A stretch of DNA of 31,507 nucleotides from Spirochaetota bacterium (GCA_029548715.1 JAKPMW010000232.1:1-31507); one strand, 5' to 3'. Numbered from the stretch's first letter, positions 9,221 through 17,822 are shown. Notes: generated from the letters alone by a model not told the origin. Made by a program: numbers and translations.

Positions 9221-11638
9221 ATGAACTGTCTGGCCCGAATCCGGCTGGTCCTGGTTGTCTGCATTCTTTCGGTATCTTTTCCCGCATGGTCTGCCGGATA
9301 CGAGGATTATACGATCATCAAGATCGACCTCAAAGGCAATGTCAACACGGATGCCGCCCTTATCAGGGCCCTTCTTTCCAGCAAGGTGAATGCAAAGTTT
9401 TCCTACCGGAATGTGACACGGGATGTCAAGGACCTTTATTATCTCGGGTATTTTTCGGATATCCAGGTCGATGCCCTGATCGTCGCTGGCGGATTGGTCC
9501 TGACCTATATTTTTGAAGAGTATGACAAGATCGAGGAGATCCTCTTCAAGGGAAATGATGAGCTTTCCGAGGGCGACCTCAAGGAGGCCATGACCCTGAG
9601 AAAGGACTCGGTGTTCAGCCAGATTCAGCTTCAAAAAAACATCGAGACGATTCTTGAAGCCTACCGCAAGGAAGGCTACAGGAATGCGAAAGTGACCCCG
9701 AATGTGCGGGTCGACAAGAACCTGCGCAAGGTTTACATACGGCTGGATATTGACGAAGGCGACAAGATAGTTATCCAGAAGATCCGGATCATCGGGGCAT
9801 CACAGCTTCCTGAAAGTGCTGTCCGGGATGCGATCGAGGATACCCACGAATCGGGATTTTTCCGGGGTGGTATCTACGACGAAAAGACCTTCGAAAAGGA
9901 CAAGTCCAGAATAGTCGAATACTATCGCAACCGCGGTTTTATCAAGATGCAGATAAAAAAAGTGGATTTTCGTGTTGAGCCTGTCAAGCCCGGTGCGAAG
10001 CAGCAGGGCATTTTTATCGATGTGCATGTTGATGAGGGCAAGCGGTATCGCATGGGCCGCTATGTGTTTGAAGGCAATGACATCTTTTCGGGCGATGATA
10101 TATTGACGAAATACTTCAGGCTCAAATCGGGAGACTACTTCGACAACAGCCAGTACGAAAAGGATCAGATGGGCCTCTGGCAGGCCTATCGCGAGCGGGG
10201 ATATATTTTTACCGAGATTACGCCGATCAGGCAGATTGATGAACAGGCGCAGACTGTCAATCTGACGTACAAGATCCGGGAGAAGGAGATTGCCCACGTC
10301 CGGCATATCAAGATAAAGGGAAACACGCGCAGCGAGAATTACGTGGTTGAGCGCGAGATGCGGATCAAGGAAGGCGAGATTTTCAACAGCTCGGCCATTC
10401 GACGTTCGCAGGAGCGGTTGTTCAACCTGCGCTACTTCAAGGATGTCAATATCGAGATTGAGCCGGTTGAGGGCAATGAAGGGCTGATGGACCTTGTCTT
10501 TTCTGTCAAGGAGGACCGGACAGGCCTGTTTACCCTGGGGGCCGGCTATGGCTCGGTGACCGGGTTTACGTTTTACGAGCAGATTTCTGAAAACAATCTT
10601 TTTGGGATGGGTTTTACGGTCTCCCAGCGGCTTGAGCTGGGTGAAAAGCGCAAGAGCATATCGCTTGGTCTCGACACACCCTACACATTTACATACGAGC
10701 CGGTTTCGCTCGGTTTTACGATTTCCTACAGTGCAACCCAGATCGAAAACATCAATACCAACTACTTGAACATGGCTCTGTCCGAAGTGAAGCGGGGCAG
10801 TGATGACGAATATCATTTCATGCGCAAGGCCTTTGAAATCCAGCTTCGGGCCGGGCGCAGTTTTTCCGAGTGGTGGAGAGGCTATTCATCCTATACCTTT
10901 GCCTGGATTGACAGCTACGATGCCAATTTTGTCCCCCTGAGTGCGACGGAGGCCACCAACAAGTCGTCCACGACCCAGGAGTATATTCGCAGGCTGCGCG
11001 ATGCCCTCGACAAGGGGTTCAGTACAAAAAGCAGTCTCAGGCTGGGACTCCTGTATGATACGCGGGATTACGTGGGAGGACCCTCACGCGGTATCTACGC
11101 CAGCCAGTTCCTGACATATACCGGTGGAATTCTGGGCGGCGACAGCCAGTCGATCATGTCTGAGAGCAACTTCTCATTTTTCATCCCGCTGTTCTGGGAT
11201 CTGGTCTTTGCGGTTGACACAAAATTCGAATATATCCTTGACCAGCTGGATGGTGCGTCCAATATCTATCCGGGCGACGAGCTTCAGTTTGACGGGATGA
11301 CCGAATTGCGGGGCTGGCGCAGCTATAATCAGGTCGGTCGCGGGAAAATATCAACGATGACCGAGATACGGTATCCGATTGACAGGCGCATGCTCTGGGG
11401 CGTGTTTTTCTATGACGCGGGAAGATTGTGGGAGGACTACACCAAGGTCTCCTTTGATCTCAAGGAGTTCAAGCACAGCTTCGGGTTTGGTTTCCGCCTG
11501 CAGATTGCCGTCCTCCCGATCAGGCTGTATTTTGCCAAAAAATTCGAGTATGATGATTCAGGCAGGGTAAACTGGCTTGGTGGTTCCGGTGCTTTCGATG
11601 GGTGGGAGACGGTTTTCTCTGTTGCCGGTGTGTTCTGA
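9221..11638 (+). CDS. bamA: Outer-membrane protein assembly factor BamA (Omp85)
   Basis: Central barrel of the BAM complex, which folds beta-barrel proteins into the outer membrane. The 805-residue length is typical. A signal peptide (about 1-25, cleavage after AWSA) precedes five POTRA domains (roughly 28-95, 96-180, 181-280, 281-357, 358-430) and a C-terminal barrel (about 431-805) ending in VAGVF. LFNLRYFKDVNIEIEP is a typical POTRA5 stretch, and SENNLFG marks the start of the barrel. The loop-6 motif, normally (V/I)RGF, reads LRGW at 696-699. The ATG at 9221 has GGAG 9 bp upstream. It lies between tamB and skp, a classic envelope-assembly arrangement. Confidence 0.96.
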   Translation: MNCLARIRLVLVVCILSVSFPAWSAGYEDYTIIKIDLKGNVNTDAALIRALLSSKVNAKFSYRNVTRDVKDLYYLGYFSDIQVDALIVAGGLVLTYIFEEYDKIEEILFKGNDELSEGDLKEAMTLRKDSVFSQIQLQKNIETILEAYRKEGYRNAKVTPNVRVDKNLRKVYIRLDIDEGDKIVIQKIRIIGASQLPESAVRDAIEDTHESGFFRGGIYDEKTFEKDKSRIVEYYRNRGFIKMQIKKVDFRVEPVKPGAKQQGIFIDVHVDEGKRYRMGRYVFEGNDIFSGDDILTKYFRLKSGDYFDNSQYEKDQMGLWQAYRERGYIFTEITPIRQIDEQAQTVNLTYKIREKEIAHVRHIKIKGNTRSENYVVEREMRIKEGEIFNSSAIRRSQERLFNLRYFKDVNIEIEPVEGNEGLMDLVFSVKEDRTGLFTLGAGYGSVTGFTFYEQISENNLFGMGFTVSQRLELGEKRKSISLGLDTPYTFTYEPVSLGFTISYSATQIENINTNYLNMALSEVKRGSDDEYHFMRKAFEIQLRAGRSFSEWWRGYSSYTFAWIDSYDANFVPLSATEATNKSSTTQEYIRRLRDALDKGFSTKSSLRLGLLYDTRDYVGGPSRGIYASQFLTYTGGILGGDSQSIMSESNFSFFIPLFWDLVFAVDTKFEYILDQLDGASNIYPGDELQFDGMTELRGWRSYNQVGRGKISTMTEIRYPIDRRMLWGVFFYDAGRLWEDYTKVSFDLKEFKHSFGFGFRLQIAVLPIRLYFAKKFEYDDSGRVNWLGGSGAFDGWETVFSVAGVF

Positions 11639-11661
11639 TCTGATATGGTTTGGAGGGATCA

Positions 11662-12201
11662 ATGAAGCGAATTGTAATTTTGGCGGTACTGGCGATATCC
11701 ATGCTGCCCGTTGTTGCGCAGGCAGCATCACTCAAGGACATCATCAAGATTGGCGTTGTGGATATGGGCAAGCTCTTTACCGAGTATGCGTCCAAGAGCG
11801 AAGCATCAAAGAACGTTCGCGAAAAAAAGGCCCGTTTCGCAAAGGAAATCAGGGATGAGGCAGCCGTTATCCGCAAGATGGAAAGCGATCTCAAGGATCA
11901 GATGGCTGGCGCTTCGGACAGTGAGCGGCGGCGCAGAAGTGCAGAGATAGAATTCAAGAAGGACGAGCTTGCCAGTCTTGTTGCCCGGAGGAATGCCGAG
12001 CTTGAAAAGGAAGAGCGTGATATAACCCAGCCGATCCTTGAAGAGATTTATGAGGCAGTGCGCTTTGTGGCCAACAAGCAGGGTGTCAAGATTGTTCTCG
12101 ACAGCAGGTCATACATTGCCTACCACGATATCGAGCTTGACCTGACCGAACAGGTTCTCCTGAGGTTGCGGCTCATACTTTCACAGAAAAATCGGTTCTA
12201 A
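11662..12201 (+). CDS. skp: OmpH/Skp-family periplasmic chaperone
   Basis: Periplasmic holdase that receives outer-membrane proteins from the Sec translocon and hands them to BamA. The 179 residues comprise a signal peptide (cleavage after AQA, about residue 21), a short beta segment (IGVVDMGKLF), a long charged coiled-coil region (about 45-130) and a C-terminal segment (GVKIVLDSRSYIAY) typical of OmpH. ATG 11662 is chosen because GGAGG at 11652-11656 is ideally spaced; an upstream TTG at 11650 would overlap the Shine-Dalgarno. It lies 23 bp after bamA and 4 bp before lpxD, as in many Gram-negative genomes. Confidence 0.93.
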   Translation: MKRIVILAVLAISMLPVVAQAASLKDIIKIGVVDMGKLFTEYASKSEASKNVREKKARFAKEIRDEAAVIRKMESDLKDQMAGASDSERRRRSAEIEFKKDELASLVARRNAELEKEERDITQPILEEIYEAVRFVANKQGVKIVLDSRSYIAYHDIELDLTEQVLLRLRLILSQKNRF

Positions 12202-12205
12202 AGGC

Positions 12206-13285
12206 ATGCTGCGCGCCTGCTCGCTGACACTGGTTGAGTTGGCAGAGAGACTCCGGGGAGTGCTCCGATCCGAAGGGGATCGGGGTATTGTGATTAATGG
12301 GGTTACTCCCCTCGATGCAGCAGCGCCAGGATCGATTGTCTATGTCACCAACAACGCGGGCTGCCGCATTGCCGAGTCCGGCCGGTGCGCGGCCGTGCTG
12401 GCAAACTCCGTGCAGGCGGGTCAGGTGACAAAGCCGGTCATCATCGTGGATGATCCCCGGGCGGCCTGGATGGCCTGTCTCCGGATATTTACTCCGGTTC
12501 TCACCGAGTACCGTGGGATTTCTCCTGATGCGAGTGTGGATCCTTCAGCGGTAATACATCCGCGGGCTGTCATCATGCAGCGGGCTGTCATTATGCCCGG
12601 TGCGCGGATCGGCGCGGGGAGCGTGGTCTGGCCAGGTGTGTTTATTGGCGAACAGGCTCAGATTGGCGAGGACTGCGTTCTTCACCCGAATGCAGTGGTG
12701 CGCGAGGGCTGCATTCTCGGAAACAGGGTCATTGTTCATGCGGGTGCCGTTATTGGAGCGGATGGGTTTGGCTACAGGGCAGATGCGGATGGGCGGCATC
12801 TCAAGATTCCCCAGATCGGAAATGTGATTATCGAAGATGATGTCGAGATCGGTGCCAATGCGACCATCGACAGATCCACGTGCGGATCAACCGTGATTGG
12901 CGAGGGTAGCAAGATCGACAACCTTGTGCAGATTGCCCATAATGTAAACATTGGAAAGCGTAATATATTTGCAGCCCAGGCCGGTATTGCCGGGAGTTCT
13001 GTCACAGGAGAGGGCTGTATTTTTGCGGGGCAGGCTGGTGTGGCGGATCACTGCCGGATTGGCGACAGGGCGGTCATCGGGCCACAGGCCGGTGTGCAAC
13101 TCAGAAGGGTTAAGGCCGACACGGTCTATTTTGGTACTCCCGCAATCGAGATGGAAAAAATGCAAAAAATCCTTCCGTTGTTTCATCGTTTGCCTGAACT
13201 GCTGGGAAAACAAAACAGCGAGGCGGCCAGGGAGCAGCCCACGGGCGAGGGAACGGAAGCTGCTGGACGATCACCGGATTTCTGA
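12206..13285 (+). CDS. lpxD: UDP-3-O-acylglucosamine N-acyltransferase LpxD
   Basis: Third step of lipid A synthesis: transfers a 3-hydroxyacyl chain from ACP to the 2-amino group of UDP-3-O-acylglucosamine in the cytoplasm. The 359 residues have the expected N-terminal uridine-binding domain (about 1-100), a left-handed beta-helix of hexapeptide repeats (about 105-305) and a C-terminal helix. The catalytic histidine is in QIAHNVNIG (H245; H239 in E. coli), preceded by the conserved GADGFGY segment at 184-190. The C-terminal 30 or so residues are polar and probably disordered. It starts 4 bp after skp, with AAAGG just upstream of the ATG. Confidence 0.96.
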   Translation: MLRACSLTLVELAERLRGVLRSEGDRGIVINGVTPLDAAAPGSIVYVTNNAGCRIAESGRCAAVLANSVQAGQVTKPVIIVDDPRAAWMACLRIFTPVLTEYRGISPDASVDPSAVIHPRAVIMQRAVIMPGARIGAGSVVWPGVFIGEQAQIGEDCVLHPNAVVREGCILGNRVIVHAGAVIGADGFGYRADADGRHLKIPQIGNVIIEDDVEIGANATIDRSTCGSTVIGEGSKIDNLVQIAHNVNIGKRNIFAAQAGIAGSSVTGEGCIFAGQAGVADHCRIGDRAVIGPQAGVQLRRVKADTVYFGTPAIEMEKMQKILPLFHRLPELLGKQNSEAAREQPTGEGTEAAGRSPDF

Positions 13286-13347
13286 TGATACTTGTTTTCA
13301 TGCCTTGCTGAGGCAAATTGACAACGAGGAAATAACAGGAGGAGAAG

Positions 13348-13800
13348 ATGTCAAAGACACTTGATGTAACAGAGATCATGAAACTGCTTCCACACCGTTA
13401 TCCGTTTTTGATGGTAGACAGGATCATCGATTTTGATGATGAAACCATTACCGGGATCAAAAATGTAACCATCAACGAACCCTTTTTTCAGGGGCATTTC
13501 CCGGGACACCCGATCATGCCCGGAGTGTTGCTGGTCGAGGGGCTTGCGCAGTGCGCTGGCTGCCTGATTTTCCAGAAGATTGACAATCCTGCAGCACATG
13601 TTGTGTACTTCATGGGATTGAACAACGTCAAATTCCGGAAACCGGTGCTTCCCGGGGATACGGTAACCTACAAGGTCAAGATCATCAGTTTTAACGGAAC
13701 ACGAGCCAAGATGCAGGGTGAGGTTTCTGTCGATGGCAAGGTTGCGAGCGAGGCCGAAATGACCGCAATGCTGATGCCACGCAAGACTGATGAAGGCTGA
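13348..13800 (+). CDS. fabZ: 3-hydroxyacyl-ACP dehydratase FabZ
   Basis: Dehydrates 3-hydroxyacyl-ACP in type II fatty-acid elongation and competes with LpxA and LpxD for the same substrate, which explains why it is often encoded between them. The 150 residues form one hot-dog fold. The catalytic pair is H50 in FFQGHFPGHPIMPGV and E64 in LLVEGLAQ, matching E. coli H54 and E68. A strong AGGAGGAG precedes ATG 13348. There are 62 bp after lpxD and 18 bp before lpxA. Confidence 0.97.
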   Translation: MSKTLDVTEIMKLLPHRYPFLMVDRIIDFDDETITGIKNVTINEPFFQGHFPGHPIMPGVLLVEGLAQCAGCLIFQKIDNPAAHVVYFMGLNNVKFRKPVLPGDTVTYKVKIISFNGTRAKMQGEVSVDGKVASEAEMTAMLMPRKTDEG

Positions 13801-13818
13801 CGAACAGGAACGACAGGC

Positions 13819-14616
13819 ATGGTCCATCACACGGCTCTTGTTGACAGTGCTGCCCGGATAGGGGAGGGGGTCAGGATTGGACCCTATGCCGTTGTTGAAG
13901 GGAGTGTCAGGATCGGGCCAGGTTGTACGATCATGGCGCATGCCTGGATTGGCGGTAATACCAGCCTTGGGGAGGGTTGTGTTGTTCATCCCCATGCTGT
14001 GCTTGGGGATGTGCCCCAGGATTTTTCATATGATCCCGCCAGGGTGTGCTCATCACTCGAAATAGGAAATTTTTGTGTTTTTCGCGAGGGCGTGACCGTG
14101 CATCTCAGCTCAAGGGATGGTGGCCGGACCGTCATCGGAAATCATGTATACATGATGGCCTGCAGTCATGTCGGGCATGATGGGGTCATCGGCGATCATG
14201 TCACCATGGCCAATTCGGCCCTTTTGGCCGGGCATGTGGTTGTCGGGGAAAGAGCCTTCATTTCGGGTAATGTCTCAGTGCACCAGCATGTCCACATCGG
14301 GAAGCTTGCCATGATTGGTGCTTCAACCTTTGTCAGCCAGGATATACCGCCTTTCTGTACTGCACAGGGAGTTCCCGGCCGGGTGGTCTGCCTCAATACG
14401 GTTGGACTCAAACGAAACGGGTATGACCAGCAGAGGAGGACCGCGCTCAAGAAGGTTTTCCGTCTTTTGTATCGCCAGGGACTCTCTCTTGAAGGGGCGC
14501 TTGCGCAGCTTGATCAGCTTGAGGATCAGGATGCGGACTGCGTGTCCGGCTTTATCCGGGCTACAAAGCGCGGGATTGCGTCTTCACGCGGTCATGGTCG
14601 CGCCGATGAGTCGTAA
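13819..14616 (+). CDS. lpxA: UDP-N-acetylglucosamine O-acyltransferase LpxA
   Basis: First committed acylation of lipid A: moves a 3-hydroxyacyl group from ACP to UDP-GlcNAc, or to the 3-amino sugar UDP-GlcNAc3N in species with GnnA/GnnB. The 265-residue protein has a left-handed beta-helix of hexapeptide repeats (about 1-190) and a C-terminal helical domain. The motif SHVGHD contains H117 and the catalytic-base equivalent H120 (H125 in E. coli), and GDVPQDFSY is the expected substrate-region motif. A GnnA-like gene about 9 kb downstream raises the possibility of an amide-selective LpxA. The 3' end overlaps the probable ruvX start by 11 bp. Confidence 0.96.
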   Translation: MVHHTALVDSAARIGEGVRIGPYAVVEGSVRIGPGCTIMAHAWIGGNTSLGEGCVVHPHAVLGDVPQDFSYDPARVCSSLEIGNFCVFREGVTVHLSSRDGGRTVIGNHVYMMACSHVGHDGVIGDHVTMANSALLAGHVVVGERAFISGNVSVHQHVHIGKLAMIGASTFVSQDIPPFCTAQGVPGRVVCLNTVGLKRNGYDQQRRTALKKVFRLLYRQGLSLEGALAQLDQLEDQDADCVSGFIRATKRGIASSRGHGRADES

Positions 14617-15058
14617 TGAAATTCCTCAGGACGGGGTCTTGCTCGGGATCGACTTTGGCCTGGCCCGGATTGGTGTTGCCCGTTCGGATTGTTCAAGGCT
14701 GCTGGCGTCTCCGTGTGCCATCATCTGCAGGAAGGTGAAACCGGCTGCTGATTCAGCCGGTAGTATCATGAGGCAGATGGCAGCATGCGGTGCGGTTGCT
14801 GTTGTCATGGGCTGGCCTGACGAGGAAGATGAACGGACCCAGGATATCAGGGCGGCTATTACCGGGTGCATTGATCAGCTTGAAAAGCACGCAGTACCGG
14901 TGGTGTGTGTCTCTGAATCGTTTTCAAGCAGGGAGGCACTGGATCTCCTCCATGCGTCCGGCAAGAAAAAAAAGCCCGGGCAATATCTGGATGACTGGGC
15001 TGCCGCGGTTATTCTTCAACGCTATCTTGACGCACCGGATGAGTACACACGAAGGTGA
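14606..15058 (+). CDS. ruvX: YqgF/RuvX-family putative pre-16S rRNA nuclease
   Basis: RNase H-fold protein of the YqgF family, implicated in 16S rRNA 5'-end maturation and once called a Holliday-junction resolvase. The 150 residues start with GIDFGLARIGVARSD. The three acidic active-site positions appear conserved: D16, E104 and D130 (in LDDWAAAVIL). The usual DERLST-like motif around E104 is altered to SESFSS (103-108). The start is uncertain: ATG 14606 and ATG 14594 are both inside the lpxA 3' end, and neither has a clear Shine-Dalgarno. Its overlap with lpxA suggests translational coupling; there is no obvious metabolic link to lipid A. Confidence 0.85.
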   Translation: MSRNEIPQDGVLLGIDFGLARIGVARSDCSRLLASPCAIICRKVKPAADSAGSIMRQMAACGAVAVVMGWPDEEDERTQDIRAAITGCIDQLEKHAVPVVCVSESFSSREALDLLHASGKKKKPGQYLDDWAAAVILQRYLDAPDEYTRR

Positions 15059-15096
15059 TATACTGAAGAGCGGCATACTGTGGGCAGAGAGGTTCC

Positions 15097-15993
15097 ATGA
15101 AGCAACACACCCTGCAATCTCAGGTTGCGATCGAGGGCAAAGGGCTGCACAGCGGCCAGGATGTCTGCATTCTGCTTGAGCCGGCAGATCCAGGGACAGG
15201 GATTGTTCTGTTTCGTGAAGATCTTGCGCCCGGCATGCCGATTCCGGCTTCCTGGCGGTTTGTTGTGGATACGGGTCATAATGTGACACTGGGGCGCGAG
15301 AGTGTGTCGATCCAGACAGTGGAGCATCTTCTTTCAGCCCTGTCTGCAGCCGGAGTCGATAATTGCCTGATACGTGTCAACGGGCCGGAGATCCCGTTGT
15401 GTGATGGCGGGGCGAAGTACTTTCTTGAGACTCTCAGCCGGACCGGGCTTTCAGGGCAGGAGGCTCCACGGGAGTATTGCCAGATCAGGATGCCAGTCTG
15501 GGTTGAGGATGGCGATCGGTATCTGCTGGCCCTGCCAGCACATGATTTGCGGATCTCCTGTTCGATACATTTTCGCCACAAAGCCATCCGGTATCAGGCC
15601 TGCCATATCCGGATGGATGCAAAAACCTATCTGCATGAGATTGCTCCTGCCCGGACCTTTGGTTTTACAGGTGATATTGAGGTGTTGCGCAGGCGCGGGC
15701 TTGCCCAGGGTGGTGACTATGATACGGTGCTTGTGTATGATGAAAACGGGCCAATCAGTCCGGATATTCACTTCGAGGATGAGTGTGTCAGGCACAAGGT
15801 TTTGGACATTATGGGAGACCTGGCTCTTCTTGGACATCCTTTGCGGGCGCATGTGATCGGTCACAAGACAGGACACGCCCTTGATGTTGAATTTGTCCGG
15901 AGGCTGGCCGCTGAAATGATAACCGTGTCCGACACTGACACGCTTGAGCGCGACCGCGAATTTGCCAGTTTTTGCGAAAGGATGAATCTGTGA
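15097..15993 (+). CDS. lpxC: UDP-3-O-acyl-N-acetylglucosamine deacetylase LpxC
   Basis: Zinc amidase that catalyses the committed second step of lipid A synthesis. The 298 residues fit the family (about 300). Zinc ligands are H77 in SIQTVEHLLSAL and H233 plus D237 in RHKVLDIMGDL. The general base is E76, and the catalytic histidine is H260 in HKTGHALD (H265 in E. coli). The GLHSG motif near the N-terminus is intact. GAGAGG precedes the ATG. Its stop overlaps the GTG of the DUF192 gene in a GTGA arrangement. Confidence 0.96.
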   Translation: MKQHTLQSQVAIEGKGLHSGQDVCILLEPADPGTGIVLFREDLAPGMPIPASWRFVVDTGHNVTLGRESVSIQTVEHLLSALSAAGVDNCLIRVNGPEIPLCDGGAKYFLETLSRTGLSGQEAPREYCQIRMPVWVEDGDRYLLALPAHDLRISCSIHFRHKAIRYQACHIRMDAKTYLHEIAPARTFGFTGDIEVLRRRGLAQGGDYDTVLVYDENGPISPDIHFEDECVRHKVLDIMGDLALLGHPLRAHVIGHKTGHALDVEFVRRLAAEMITVSDTDTLERDREFASFCERMNL

Positions 15994-16448
15994 AGGCGTG
16001 GTTTCTGGCCGTGTGTGCAACAGGTGTCTGCGCAGTCTGCCTGGTCTGTGCCTCCCGGCGTGACGAAAAATTTGAAGTCCGGGTAGATGCGGCGAAACTG
16101 ACGGTTGAACTGGCGGCTGATCCGGACAGCCGGGCCCGTGGGTTGATGCATCGCACAGATCTTGAGCAGGATGCGGGGATGCTTTTTGTGTTTGAGTATT
16201 CGGCTGAATGGGGATTCTGGATGAAAAACACCTTCATTCCGCTTTCGATAGCTTTTATACGGGAAGACAGGACGATCCTCAACATCGAGGATATGTATCC
16301 TCATGACACGAGTCTCGTGATGCCCAAGGGACCGGTTCGGTATGCACTCGAGGTCAACAAAGGCTGGTTCGCGGCCCACTCTATCCGGGCCGGGGCACGG
16401 GTGATGTTTTCCAGCAATCTCAGCCGTGCCATCAGGATCAGCCCATGA
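15990..16448 (+). CDS. DUF192 family secreted protein
   Basis: The 152-residue protein has an N-terminal hydrophobic signal segment (about 3-21) and a DUF192 domain (about 30-150). The domain shows the family's conserved features: RGLMHRTDL, GMLFVFEYSAEWGFWMKNT, IPLSIAFI and MPKGPVRYALEVNKGW. DUF192 has no firmly established biochemical role. The GTG start at 15990 overlaps the lpxC stop by 4 bp and has AAGGA 7-8 bp upstream. A TTG at 15972 is possible but would add charged residues before the signal. The signal region is cysteine-rich, but no canonical lipobox is visible. It is probably translationally coupled to lpxC and to the lipoprotein gene that follows. Confidence 0.85.
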   Translation: MKAWFLAVCATGVCAVCLVCASRRDEKFEVRVDAAKLTVELAADPDSRARGLMHRTDLEQDAGMLFVFEYSAEWGFWMKNTFIPLSIAFIREDRTILNIEDMYPHDTSLVMPKGPVRYALEVNKGWFAAHSIRAGARVMFSSNLSRAIRISP

Positions 16449-16846
16449 AAGCGTGCCTGCTGCTGCTCGTTTTCATGGCTTCGTGCGGGACTGTCCGTGA
16501 GTTTCACTTGCAACGAGGCGACGAAAAGGCCCCGATTACGGTTTCCCTCGGGCCTGCGGTTGTTTCGGGGGGACTTTTTTTTGTGTATCTGCCGGATGTC
16601 GAGGCCCATACGGTTTCCGTCGCAGGTTCATTCAACGGCTGGAGACCGGCCGAATTTTTTTTGACGAATACTTCGGGATCGCCTCTGTGGAGCGGGTTTC
16701 TCCCCCTGACACATCGGGAGAGTGTGCAATTTTGCTACTTCATAAACGGCCGCTTGAGGAGGGCCGATCCGGTGCTTGGATCGACAACGGATGAAGACGG
16801 GCAGGTCTATTCCACCATTGTTGTGAAGCCAGTTACCAACGGATAA
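16445..16846 (+). CDS. Lipoprotein with glycogen-binding (CBM48/AMPK-type) domain
   Basis: The 133-residue protein has a lipoprotein signal peptide with lipobox MASC (Cys14). Residues about 42-128 form a predicted immunoglobulin-like domain of the CBM48/AMPK glycogen-binding family, with the hallmark VSVAGSFNGWRP (W66). A second aromatic-rich strand (VQFCYFINGRLRRADP) and a final strand YSTIVVKP complete the fold. Lipidation would put the domain outside the cytoplasm, so cytoplasmic glycogen is an unlikely ligand; an envelope glycan or protein partner is more plausible. The ATG overlaps the DUF192 stop by 4 bp. Its 3' end overlaps that of fabH on the other strand by 14 bp, with no terminator visible. 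Confidence 0.75.
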   Translation: MKACLLLLVFMASCGTVREFHLQRGDEKAPITVSLGPAVVSGGLFFVYLPDVEAHTVSVAGSFNGWRPAEFFLTNTSGSPLWSGFLPLTHRESVQFCYFINGRLRRADPVLGSTTDEDGQVYSTIVVKPVTNG

Positions 16847-17822
16847 TCGAGGCACCCCAGGTCAGTCCGGCGCCAAAGCCTACGGTAACAATAATGTCTC
16901 CTCGTTTGAGCATCTGTGCACGATTGAGCTCGTCAAGGACAATAGGGATTGAGGCCGAGGATGTATTGCCAAACCGGTCGAGATTGGTGCGGATCACGCC
17001 CTCCGGGAGACCAAGTTTTTTGGCAGCCGAATCGATGATGCGGATATTCGCCTGGTGCGGGATAAAGTGCTGCACATCGGCAATGGTCAATCCGCTCTCA
17101 CGGAGGACCGCATGCACGGATTCGGTGATGGCGCTGATGGCGAACTTGTAGACAGCCGGTCCGTCCATGCGGAGAAACTGCCCGCGTGAGGACAGGGTTG
17201 TTTCGGAAAATGGTTTACGGGATCCCCCTTCGGGGACGATCAGCATGTTTGATCCGCTTCCGTCCGCATGCAGATCAAAGGAGATGACGTTGCTGCCGCC
17301 GTTGGCTGGCCCCGCTTCAAGAAGCATGGCCCCGGCCCCATCCCCAAAGAGAATGCAGGTGGATCTGTCAGTCCAATCGAGAAAATGCGAGAGGGTGTCA
17401 ACACACACCATGAGTATTTTCCGGTACATACCGCTTCGAATCCAGGCGGTCGCAGCCGAGAGGGCGTAGACAAATCCGGTACAGGCAGCGGACATGTCAA
17501 CGCAGGGAACATGCCCCAAGCCAAGGCGATGCCCGATGAGGGAGGATACCGAGGGAAATAGGGGGTGATCAGGAGTGGTGGTTGCCACCAGAATAAAATC
17601 GACACCATGCAGTGAGCCGGGAACCGCCTGTTCCAGCGATGTGCAGGCAGCGTAGGCAAGATCGGATGCTGATTCTCCGGGTGAACAGACATGTCGTTCG
17701 CGGATTCCGGTTCGCTCGCGGATCCACTCGTCCGAGGTCTCGACAAGTTGTTCAAGATCATGATTGGTCAGTATCCGTGAAGGGACGGCACTGCCGGTGG
17801 CAGAAATACGTACGGTCTGGAT
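16833..17822 (-). CDS. fabH: 3-oxoacyl-ACP synthase III FabH, apparent ATC start
   Basis: Condenses acetyl-CoA (or another acyl-CoA) with malonyl-ACP to begin fatty-acid synthesis. The frame encodes a complete KAS III of 329 residues if translation begins at ATC 17822-17820. Cys-His-Asn catalytic residues are C114 in SAACTG, H256 in HQANIRI and N286 in GNTSSAS; the N-terminal motif ETSDEWIRERTGIRER (28-43) is intact. Between the upstream in-frame stop (17870-17868) and this segment there is no ATG, GTG or TTG. The ATC is preceded by AAGGAG with a 6-nt spacer and gives the expected N-terminus, IQTVRISATGSAVPSRILTN. The first GTG (17588) would delete the first 78 residues. The gene stands alone on the - strand. 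Confidence 0.93.
   Translation of the reverse strand: MQTVRISATGSAVPSRILTNHDLEQLVETSDEWIRERTGIRERHVCSPGESASDLAYAACTSLEQAVPGSLHGVDFILVATTTPDHPLFPSVSSLIGHRLGLGHVPCVDMSAACTGFVYALSAATAWIRSGMYRKILMVCVDTLSHFLDWTDRSTCILFGDGAGAMLLEAGPANGGSNVISFDLHADGSGSNMLIVPEGGSRKPFSETTLSSRGQFLRMDGPAVYKFAISAITESVHAVLRESGLTIADVQHFIPHQANIRIIDSAAKKLGLPEGVIRTNLDRFGNTSSASIPIVLDELNRAQMLKRGDIIVTVGFGAGLTWGASIIRW

Noticed and set aside
9800..10816. 338-codon open frame on the - strand opposite bamA
   Set aside because: It mirrors the POTRA-encoding region of bamA, has no recognisable motif, and bamA is unambiguous.
16833..17588. fabH starting at GTG 17588
   Set aside because: It would remove the first 78 residues, including the conserved TSDEWIRERTGI region, although the upstream frame is open and conserved.
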